A stretch of 40,344 bases of DNA from Chloromonas sp. AAM2 (lineage: Eukaryota; Chlorophyta; Chlorophyceae; Chlamydomonadales; Chlamydomonadaceae). The notes beneath the pieces are model-generated. The model saw only the letters and a list, made by a program, of their open reading frames with translations, was not told the DNA's origin and did no database searches. The position numbers and the translations under genes are program-made. Of this stretch, positions 1-10,200 are shown one piece after another. The stretch spans positions 1,900 to 42,243 of the forward strand of contig QAXH01006438.1 of the NCBI GenBank assembly GCA_004335635.1. The letters are read 5' to 3'. Every line of letters begins with the position of its first letter. Within the stretch, counting starts at the first letter, position 1.

Positions 1-117
1 GCAGCCAGGAACATCATCTTAGTGGCTAGATGGAGGTTGGCAGGCATGGAGGGATGGCCGGGCGTGTTGGCTCGCCCTCCTAGGCGACAAGCTGGACAAG
101 GCGGACAGGTACAGTAG
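1..117 (-). repeat. Dispersed repeat, inverted copy of 21176-21292
   Basis: Reverse complement of this segment matches 21176-21292 with about six mismatches in 117 positions. It runs off the left edge of the window; the inner boundary is at CTACTGTACCTG. Nature unknown. Confidence 0.85.
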
Positions 118-382
118 GAGTGGTATGAATTTCATTGACAAGAGCTGCGGGAAGTGACAACTGTGGGAACTGACAACTGTGTATGATTTGCTGTGAAGGC
201 TGATATAACATCTGATGGACCAAAAATGGTTCACATACGCAGAATATTGATGTCTATGGCTATGAGTTGAGTTGACGTTGCGCGTTGAACAATGGCAGAA
301 AACGAGAACTGTGAGAAACCATGGCAACATGTGTGTGACCTACTGTATGACCTTGTTGCTTAACCCTTTGGCTTGGTGCTGC

Positions 383-607
383 ATGTTTCTTCATCAATTT
401 TTGCTGCGTCCTTTCGAGCAGTGACGCTTTGCGAGGTGCGGCCCCTGGAACTCGGCGATGCGCAAGACCAGGCGGGGTGAATGTGCTTCGAGGGGACCGG
501 CCAATCACTTTTTGGTCGCTGCATAACGGTGGATGCAGGGCAGGTGGGCTCTCTGAATCCCCTTTACACAGTACTATGCGGTTTCGGCTAGGCTGATGTA
601 AGAGGTA
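383..607 (+). mobile_element. TGTAA-ending retroposon-like repeat, near full length
   Basis: About 225 bp. It contains, in order, a GACGCTTTGCG block, GCGGCCCCTGGAACTCGG, GACCAGGCGG, GGACCGGCCAATCA, GGTGGGCTCTCTGAATCC, TATGCGGTTTCGGCTAGG and the terminal CTGATGTAA. It is the reference copy used here for the family. Strand is given in the direction ending in TGTAA. Confidence 0.85.
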
Positions 608-887
608 AGTGCGCAGAAGGGAGGCAGGGCACACGTATTACGAGACACACGTTACAGCGGCACATCATGCCCATCCCGTTCCGTGTCCTCTGACGGCTTC
701 CCTGGTGTAAATACATATATATATGTCCATTCCATTAACCAACTCAGCACGTCAATCTGATACCTAGAAGATCCCAGCTCAACTTTGCACCTTGCCTACT
801 GACCTCTGGTGCTTTCCTATGACATCTACACCTCATGACCCGACATCAATGGCTGAAGATCACTAGCAACAAAAGTGTGATAGAATT

Positions 888-937
888 GCGGTTTCGGCTA
901 GACTGATGTAACGGTGGTGAGATCATTGGAAGTGGTG
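888..937 (+). mobile_element. Short truncated retroposon copy followed by the GAGATCATTGGAA module
   Basis: Only the last about 25 bp of the family (TGCGGTTTCGGCTAGACTGA) remain, immediately followed by GTGGTGAGATCATTGGAA, the 5' module seen beside other copies. Confidence 0.6.
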
Positions 938-998
938 GTGACGACCTCTTGATGGGGTCTAGCAGCAAGCCAAGCAGCACCACAGCGTGAATGAGCAA

Positions 999-1019
999 GC
1001 ACACACACACACACACACT
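999..1019. repeat. (AC)n microsatellite
   Basis: About ten AC units between two repeat-derived segments. Confidence 0.9.
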
Positions 1020-1447
1020 CTTGCGTTCAAGTGCATATCCTGCTGGGTAGCACCGTTTGTCTTGCACACACCACTACAACTTGCTTCAGACTTCAAACCT
1101 CTGTTAACTAAATATTAAATGTGCGCAGCAAACTATAGACGTAACAACTGTGAAGGTCTTGATGAAGTCACTCCTCTCTCGCATTGCCATTTCAACACAC
1201 TCTCATCATACAACAGCTTCCTGCATCCGTTAGCCGAACCCACCGTCTAACACATCAAGATTTGAATTGGCATGTGGCGAACGGATGATGCCAATGCAGG
1301 CCTGCCCTGGAGCAACCCAGCAAGCCACCATTACCGCATAGAAACAAACCGAAACCATCATGGGGTCACCCAGATCAGAGGCTAACTCCAGTCAACCTGC
1401 CTCACCGCCCAACTGCCTGTACTAACTGACTGTATCCGCTGACACAG

Positions 1448-1994
1448 CCGTACGCGACATCAAAAGAGCCTGGTTTAGGTGCCAGCTTGGGTGCGAGCTC
1501 CGTAAAGCATACGAGTCCAGACCAGCTGATCAGTGACAGTGGAGCTCTGCGGGTTGCAGTAAGCCTGCAGGCGGCTTGTGAAGGGCATGATCAAGGTAAA
1601 CGTATGGCCATCTTCGCCGCACAACCCATCACTAACCAAGGCATACAGAGGCATGCTCAAGCAGCCTGGCTGAGTGTTCAAACACGGGCTGACGTCAGAG
1701 TGAGAGTAACACGTGGTTTCATGCGACTAGTCGCCGGATTTAGTAATGCTGCATTGAGAAGTGCTGAAGAGCTTGAACTCTCAGGGAGAGATTGAAACAA
1801 CTGCACTAGCTGAACGCATTGCCTTTTACAACGCCCAGACTCAAGAGGGATACCAGAGGCGCACAGCTCTTATTGCAGAGCATGTGTCTCATGCCTCTCG
1901 CTGGTGCCCGAGGTGTGCCACACGTGCTGGGTGTGAGCGCTTCAAGCGCACACTGAACCTGACCACACTGCTGTATGAGCACACTGCCTCATAA
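1448..1994 (+). CDS. Weak candidate 3' exons of an unrecognised plus-strand gene
   Basis: Not recognised. A TACTAAC branch-site-like motif and a GACACAG acceptor precede 1448. The frame then stays open for 84 codons to a phase-0 donor (AGA before GTGAGAG, intron 1700-1784). It resumes after a CTCTCAG acceptor at 1785 for 69 codons and ends in TAA at 1992-1994. The C-terminal part carries a CPRC motif and a basic helix (GCERFKRTLNLTTLLYEH). No start codon or upstream exon was found, so the model is 3'-partial at best. Its stop abuts the stop of the convergent PP2C gene (1991-1989). It may equally be chance open sequence in that gene's 3' flank. Confidence 0.25.
1826..1830 (-). terminator. Candidate TGTAA polyadenylation signal of the PP2C fusion gene
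   Basis: TGTAA on the minus strand, about 160 nt downstream of the TGA stop at 1989. TGTAA is the usual polyadenylation motif in Chlamydomonas and related green algae. Its use here is inferred from position. Confidence 0.4.
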
Positions 1995-4480
1995 CTGCAC
2001 GATGGCTGCCACCACCGTGACGTCGTCCATCTTGCCCCCGCGTGGGAAGAAGCGCTGCAGGATGGAGCCACTGGCCGCAGCTGACTCAACCGCCCAGGGC
2101 GTCCTGCGACAACAGCACAGGACATGAATCACACAATTGCCATGTGGGTTGAGCACTGAACGAGACGAGCTGCACGCCCTGGCAGCCGCACGTGCGGGCA
2201 GAGGGTGCAGTAGATACCGGTGCAGAGAGCCACAAACGATGTCTGGTTGGAGACAATCATGCAGACCAGCAGCGCCACAAGTTTGCTTGAAAATCAACTT
2301 ATAGAGGTGGAGGATTGAATGACCTTACCTGGCGTTGGAGTCCCTTGCTGCGATGTGTGCTGACTTTGTGAGCCGCGAGGCAATCAGGGATGCGGTGTTA
2401 GAGGTGGGGGGGTTGCCGGCAGGCGGCAGGGTCTGGGACACGATGGACACGATCTGCACAGGTGCCAAGTGAGCGCAGTCGTCCCAATGCAGACAGAACA
2501 CCAGAATAGCAGCTGCTGTTACAAGGGATGCTGTTCCTGCGGTCAATTCTGCAAGAGATCTGCCGGTCTGCCCCGTCAAGGACAAGTGTCCCATGCCTGG
2601 TTGCTGCCGCCAAACCCTGCATGTAATCGGTGCCAAGCACAGCGGCTGGACAGACAGGCATAAGAGTGGCTTGGAGTGAGGCAACCAGGCCCTGGCTTGT
2701 GAGCAACCCCTCGCCCGCCGCACTGACCTGCTCGTCCCACAGATTGTCCCACAGGCCGTCGGAGGCCATCACTATCACATCGCCCTCCTGGACTGGGAAC
2801 TGCGGCAGGGGGCCACGCACGGCACCAGCACTGGTCACACACTGGACGCACACTGGACTGGACTGATAGAAGTCGTAGTCTGCAGACTGAAGCACAGTCA
2901 GCACAAGTCCTGAACCAACTAGACATCGTATTCGGCATGACAACACAGACGTCCGCCTGCTGGCCTGTCTTTCTGGCTCAGCGGAGACTGCCACCCCGCA
3001 CACGCCTCCCCTTGCTGCGTACCGAGTACAGTTGTGCATCTGTAGCCATGTCTGTCTCAGGGAACCCCTCTGGCGAGGCGAGCTGGTAGGGCATGTTGAA
3101 CGCATGCTCCTGCACCGCGGTGGCGCCCACCACACGTCCGCCTCTCAGCAGCCGCATGCCGCTGTCGCCCACATTCGCAACCTGCAGGAGCAGGACAGTG
3201 CCGAGTCAGGCATCCTCAGTCGGCAACGTAGGTGCCTTGGGGTTCATGTGTACTAGCTTGAGGCAGACAAGGTCAGGAGGGGCACCCTAGAGGTGTTGGT
3301 ACACAGCTCAATGGCACACTGATTTGAACGCACCTCGAGCACTCCCTTGGCCGGTCTGAGGATGGCCACACATGCCGTGCAGCTGCCGGGCAGGTTCACA
3401 AGCATCTGCGCATGCTCCAGCGCCCCGCCTGCACCTGGGGCACACCAGCGGGCAACAGTGCGCTTGTTCAAGGGTGGGTCAGCATCTTCACGCCAACACT
3501 TTTTCATGATGCAGATACCTTGGCTGGCACGTGTGCTAGATGCCTTGCCTGGCCAAACGAAGAACCCACGCCTCAATTCCAACGCAGGCAGCTTGCTACG
3601 AGAAGCCAGGCACCCTATGTACGCCCCGTTTCTGTACATGGGGAGGATGTTCGCTGCCCCCTGCTTGTTCAAAGGCGCGGCGTGTGCACGGTACCGCATG
3701 ACACAGCCAGAGGGGGAAGGGTGCAGGGCCCAACCCCCACCTGACTGCCTGCAATGCCGCACGCACTGCCTGCTCTGGGTGGGCTGTTTAAGAGGCCACA
3801 GGGCAAGTGGCTGTGCCTCCTTCTGGCCCATCCATCCACCAAACTAAACAACGGTCCGGCTCTGATTAGTCTGTAGGATAGCAAAATCGACATGTTGTCT
3901 GCACGATGTCCCCACTTACTGATAGTCCCAGCTGAGTCCTCGACTGCCTTCGCGGCCGTCTCACATATCCCGCGGGCGTAGGCGGCCACATCTACCCCAT
4001 CCGCAGCCCAGCCGCCCACCCCGTCCGTGACGCCCAGCGCCCCCGCGCCCACACTGCTGATGAAGTACGCGTCCTCGCCACCACTCTCAACCTGCAGTCA
4101 GACACGAACGTACGCACAAGGTTGCGACCGCAAGCACAAAGTTAGCAATTGATCCGCGCTCGGACACCCCGGCATTGAACATGATTCCTGGTTGGACGAG
4201 GCCACCTGGAAAGACACGGCAATACTATCTCACACAACCCACACAAACGGCTGCCAGGGCACAGGACGGCCCAAACAGCCGCACTGAACAAGACGCGCAA
4301 ACATGACAGCACACTGCCCACATGAGCGGCAACGTTTGTCTCTGACCTGTTCATTGCTCGACGTTGTCCTGTGAACCAGGCAACACAGTGAGGGGCGGTT
4401 TCACACGCAAGCGCCTTCCCGCCTCATGTCCCCTTCACCTTGGCCGTGTGTGGCATCATGTACCCCGCAGTGAGCAGGTG
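1989..4480 (-). other. PTC7-type PP2C catalytic domain (last part of linker exon plus six exons)
   Basis: Metal-dependent Ser/Thr phosphatase domain. First metal Asp in GGEDAYF (exon 4091-3920), second in TDGVGGWA of the same exon, GDSG in exon 3181-3023, SDGLWDN in exon 2799-2728, and the final metal Asp in KMDDVTVVA in exon 2103-1989. The exon at 2799 was chosen to begin at the CCGCAG acceptor before TTCCCAGTCC because this gives FPVQEGDVIVMASDGLWDN directly after LYS, as in the family. An acceptor farther upstream would add about 28 extra residues. The terminal TGA is 1991-1989. Confidence 0.88.
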
Positions 4481-7188
4481 CATGGGCAGCGTGCGGTGCC
4501 TTGTGGCTCCAGGCGTGGCCTGTGCCGGGCTGCCCCGGGCCTGGGGCGTGGCCGCACGGGTAGCTGCGGGGGTGTTGCCCGACTGCTGGCGAGTGACCAG
4601 TGACTGAGTGATGCGGCTGATCTCCGCACCCAGGTCATCGATCTCGGGGAAGGCCGATGCAGGCTTGGCAGGAGGGGCCGAGCTGCTGGTACTGGTACTA
4701 GGTGTTGTTGTAGGGTTTGCTGGGGCACTGACATTGCTGTTAGCGCTTGGCTGGGCGCTGGTCTGTGGTGCCTCCGGGGTGGCTGGCTGTGGTGCCTTGG
4801 GTTGGCCCCACTGGTTGCTGGGCAGAAGCGGAGGCATCGGGCGCCGGCTGCTGGCTGGCGGCTGGGTGGCAGCAGGTGGCGTTTGGGTGGCGCTGGCTGC
4901 ATAAACACTGGAAGCCGAGCGTGTGTCTTTTGGAGCGTCGACGGGTGCCATGCTGTCGGATTTCTGTGCCGTGCTTGCTCTTGTGCCTGCGTCTGGTTTA
5001 GTGCTGGGCGCTGTGGTGACTGAGTTTGCTGTAGATGCTGCGGGTATGTCTGAAGACTTTGCCCTCAGCTCTGCTGGTGGGGAATGTTTGGAGCTGGCAG
5101 TGACTCGGGCCGTTTCAGGCACGTCAAGTGCAGCTGCGGGACTGGTGTCAAGAGTGGACGACAAAGAAGCTGCCTGAGGCACTGCAGCTGCATCAGGTGC
5201 AGTGCTGTTGGGAGCTGTACTGCTGGGAGTGCAATCAATAGAGTCAGGTGGGCTCGCACTGGTGGCTGACTTGAGGGCTTCACTGGGCACAACAGCAGGA
5301 GGTTGGGCGACTGTTCCAGGTGACTGAGTATCTACTTTCTTGCCAGTGGTTTCCTTCTCTGCTGTGGGCTTGCGTGTGGGGCTGGCAGCCTGTGGCCTGC
5401 CTTCTGTCCTGTCCCATGGGGAAACAGGCGTTCGGATGGTTGGTGAGGCAGCTGGTGGCTGGCTGGGCTCTGTGAGGGTGACTGTTAGCGACACATCTGC
5501 AGCAGTCAGAGTATCAATAGCCGCTGGTGCTTTGATTGCATCTGTCGCAACGGGAGGTTGCTCTGTCGTTTGGTGACTGCCAGATCCGGTCGCCTCTGGT
5601 GCAGCTGCTGGTTTCATGCCCCCTGGTGCCGGGGGTGATTTGATTGTCTCTGGCACAGGGGGTGGTTCAGTTGTCTCTGTGGCAGGCGGCTTTTGGTCTG
5701 CCTCTTTGGCAGCGGGTGGTTTGGTTGCTTCCAGGAACGCTGCCACGCTGGACAGGCCTTTGTCCGGTGTGGGCACGGCCGGCGAGGCTGGGGCGTGTGT
5801 GGTGGGAGGGGGTGGCTGTGGCTTGTCTTCCTGCTGCTGTGGACTGGCCATGAACAGCTCGCGACCCCCGGCCAGGAAGAGAGTGGAAGGCTGGGTGGGC
5901 GAGGGTGGGGCTTGAACACCATTGCCATTGCTGGTGGCGCTGTTTCCACTGTCCCTGTTTTTATCACTGGTGTCAGTGGGAGGGGGCGGTGTTTTAGTGG
6001 GCTTGGGTGGTGCAGCCTGGGCGCCGGAGGCAAGGGACTGTTCCAATGTTTTCAGGCGGTTCACCTCCACCTCACGTGCCTGTACACGTGTGCGAGCACA
6101 AGCACAGTGTGAAAGACAGGACGCGGATGCACAGCAGTGCAATGGCATGGTTGCAGCATTTGTTGTGTACCCTGGCACTGGCCACTGTGCTAAATCCACG
6201 CGATGGTTCACCTGCGTCTGCCCGACCCTCTGCCCCGCACCTGCAAAGCCTTCTGCAGCACCTCCACCTGCCCCGCCACCAGAGCGGCCTCAGCGGCAGC
6301 ACCCGCAGCCCGACGCTCGACGGCCGCCTGCAAATCACGATACATCAGCGCGCCAGTTGCAATTGACGGGCTGGCCACTACACAGCCAGTTCAGGTTGCA
6401 AGTTGTGTCATGCGCCGCATGGGCTCGTCAGAAAGAGCCGGTCAGTTTGTTGGGACATACCTCGTCAGACAGAATCAAATGCAAACCAGCCGTGAGACGA
6501 CACAGGTACTGGTCTGGAATGTGAGACTGCTGGGATATGTTCGCAAATTAAAACAAGAATGTGAAGACAAGTGGCTCTGCCACTGCCACGCACAGCTTGT
6601 GAGAAAACACAACACATAGTACAACACAACGCCTGCACACGACAACGCCTGCACACGACCACCACACTCGGTGGTGCTGGTGCCCTGAACCGCAGGCCTG
6701 GGCCTGACCCCACGCTGTCGTTATCACCTGTCAAACCACTATCAAGCTGGTAACACCTTGTCTAGGATGTATTTACTAACCCTACCTGAGCCGCAGGACT
6801 GACATACCACCCTACCTTGCTTGACTCGTAGGTTGCCTTGACGTCCGTCAGCTGTCGGCTGCGAGCGGCAAGCTCCTCCCTCACAGAGGCCAGCTCGGAC
6901 AGCTGCTGACGCGCCTGCGGGAAAAGGAACAGTTGAATGCTTGGCAACGAGCACCAAGGGGCGGACCAGACAGGGAGGTGTGGTATGTTACAATATTAAG
7001 GGAATGAAAGCATGGCACACACGGCCACGTGTGTTCAAGCACAGAAGCCTCACTTCCAGTCCTACCCACCTGCACTGATCCCATTGCCACCTCAGCCGCC
7101 AGGCACTGGCTCTCACTGGCCGCCTGCTGCGCTGCCCGCTGCGCCTCCTGCATCTGCTGCCTCCACGCCGCCTCTGCCACACGCACCT

Positions 7189-7226
<38 letters not shown>

Positions 7227-10200
7227 CTGGATTCAGGCAGTCATCAAAGCACCTCAGGCACGGGTGCCCAACAGCCAGGATTCGGCGAAATTCTCTGTTG
7301 TCAGCCATAACGTGTCCGGTCCTTGCTGTGCCATACTAACAGGCACTTTGTATGCCCCTCGCCCTTACCCTGGCCACAGGCAACCTTGGCGTCTCTCACC
7401 TTGTCGGCCAGGTCCGCTTTGGTTGCGTCCAGCTGCTTCTGGTACTGCGCCTCAACAGCAGCCAGCTTGGCCTGCGACACCACAGTTGAGGCACAGCTAA
7501 GTACATTGTAACGCTGATTCCTTCCGGTCCTGACAGCACACAGCCCCGCAAACAACCCCGCCAGATGGTGGCGGCCTTGTTTTGCATTTGACTCGTTATC
7601 CATAATGCTGTCTTCAACTGCACACGTTGCACATGAGTTGACGCACCTGCTGGTCCTTGGCCAGTTGCTGCTGCTCCGCAGCCATGGCCCGCTCCTTGGC
7701 CCTGATCTGCGCTAGCTGCGCTGCCTCCCGCTCCTGTGCGGCCCGCACTGCCGCCTGCTCACGCTCCTTGGAAGTGCGCTCAAGCTCGGCCTCCCGCGCC
7801 CTCGCTGCAGCTGCCGCCTCTGCATCCCGCTGCTTCAGCAGCTCCCGCAGCCGCTGGGCCAGTGCAGCCGGCAACTGGCCGCTGGCATTGACAGCCTGAA
7901 GCACCTTTGCTGCCTCACCCGCTGCTGCCGCCCCTGCCTTGGCGCTGACTGCTGGCTGCTGCTGCTGCCTTAGCTTGAGAATCCGTGCTGTGACGCCCCG
8001 CAGTTCAGTCTCCCGGTCTGCCAGTTCGCTGCGCAGGGTGCGCTCGCGTGTGCGCTGGGGGCCGGTCATGGCCGTGCGCAGCACCCCCGCCAGCTCAGTC
8101 ACAACGGCACTCACGTCGCGCCGCAACCGACTCACAGCCTGAAACACACAGCGGGCAGTGCAATACACATATTGCTGGGCAACACACCGTGGCAGGTCTC
8201 AAACAACACACATGCACACGCACTTCAACATTCTGCCAGCAACGCTGCTGTCAACTCAACTAGAGCTTGCTAGTCTGACTACAAGCTTGCCTACAATACC
8301 GTCTGTCTTAGCGTCATCACTTGCTTTCCTCTCCCTCTGCGGCTACCTGCATGCCTGACCCGTCCTGCTCCCAGCGCGCCTCTGTCTCCCGCAGTGCGGC
8401 CAGCAGCTGAGTGTGTCGCGAGCGCAGGGCAGAGGCCTGCGCTGCCAGCGGGCCCTGGAGGAGAGGGTACAGCTCCTCAGCCTGGGAGAGACAACACAGC
8501 AAGGATGCAGATCACAGGACGCAGCACCATGCTTGGTGTGGCGAGGGGCCAGGTACGGCAGGGCACTCATGAGCGCTGCGAATTCTTCTTGTTCAGTAGC
8601 AAGCATACCGCAAGCATAGTGTGTCACACGCGGTACGCTATGCAAAGCAACACACCACGGCATCTTATCGTACGTTACATAACGCTGTACAAAGGCAAAC
8701 CAGTACAGCAACATACGCCGCGTCCCACCTGTTCCTCCAGTGCACGAGTGCGGGCCTGGATCTCCTGATTGAGCTGCAGCTGACGCGAGCTGAGGTGGCG
8801 CAGCTCCTGTGAAGGCAACACCACGCAGGAAGACAGGTACTCAATCAGAATGGTCACAAGGGTTGGTGTGGACAGGCACGGCTTGAGCCTAATTCCTGGT
8901 GCGCATGAGAATATTAAGCAAAGCTCTGGTTGACCGCCCTGGACGTGACTCACACCGCCTTGCCCTGAACATCCATCACAATGCATTGTCTTGGGCACAT
9001 CCGTTGCAGTTTTGTTCACGTGCTTACCGTTGCTGCCTGTGTGGCCTGCCACGCCGCCGCAGCCACTGTCTGCCCCTGTGCCTGCGGCTGCGGTGTGCCC
9101 GCCACCAGTGCCGCCAGGTCGGCATGCAGCACTAACTCAACCTCAGAACGCATCTGCACACAAACCACAGCAAGATGGGCCACTGGGCGATGTTACACGT
9201 GTGCTTGAAACGCAGGCACGGAAGCAACGTAGACAGGCTAACCTGTGTTGGCGCTGCAACTGAGCAAAGAATCAGCACGGGCCAGCGGGCGCCAGTACCA
9301 GAGCCCTTGCAGTACGTACAGAGCACCGCCACACCACCACTGCCACAGTTGTTGTTTATCAGTTGTGGCGAAAGGAGCACAGCACACGTGCCTCAACCCC
9401 AACATCCTGTCACTCTGCTTGTATCAGCAGTGCCTTGCCCACACCTGTTCCAGCTCCTGGTTGCTGGCAGTGACCTCCTCGCGAGCCGCTGCCAGGGCTG
9501 CCTCCAAGCCCCGACGCACAGAGGCCAGCTCAGCGGCCTTTGATGCACTCTCTGACTCAGCCTAAAGAGACGGACAGTGAAGCAATATCAACAAGGCAAG
9601 GCCAGCACAGACCCAGTGGCGCGATGGAGATGACTGTGATCACAGGGATCATATCCATCAATGTGCTGCCTTGTGTATGCTCTGGCTCCCGCCCTATGTC
9701 AGTCCACACCCTTGGGCGCCTCTGAGCAACCACAGTGTGCTGCTATCCCGCTATGCAGACGTACCTGTGCTTTGGCCTTGTCCAGTTGTGCCTGTAGCTG
9801 CTCCACCTGCTGCTCCCGCGCCCTCACCAGCCCCACCGCCTCCTCCATGGCGGCGGACATCTCACGCGTCTGGACAGCGGACTGTGCGCACATGAGCACA
9901 GGTAATGAGAGTCAGATAACGACAACTGCACTGCCGTGGGTCCAGATGCACCAGACCGCCAATCGCGCTACCCGTGCTGCATGACGTGAACCAGGCTCGC
10001 TTCCGGATGTGCTTGATGGCCGGAAGATGCTCAAGTACGTATTAATGCCCAGCACATGCCCAGAACAATAAGCTCAGATGACCAAGCGCAGCTCATCGCC
10101 CTGGAAGTGGTGGTGAGATCATTGGAATGGCTGTGACGCTCGCGTGTGACCTGTCAGTTTGGCAGTACTTATGCTGTCCTTCCTTCTCTGGTTGTTTGTC

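Noticed and set aside
1596..1647. Possible 52-nt intron (GTAAAC to ATACAG) in the weak plus-strand candidate
   Set aside because: Splicing it brings in an immediate stop; the segment is open without it.
2775..2905. Upstream acceptors (CTTCAG or CTGCAG) for PP2C exon 2799-2728
   Set aside because: They would insert about 28 residues absent from the family, whereas CCGCAG at 2803-2800 gives a clean join to FPVQEGD in phase.
7189..7224. Tandem array considered as CRISPR-like or coding
   Set aside because: It is a simple dinucleotide microsatellite without spacers.
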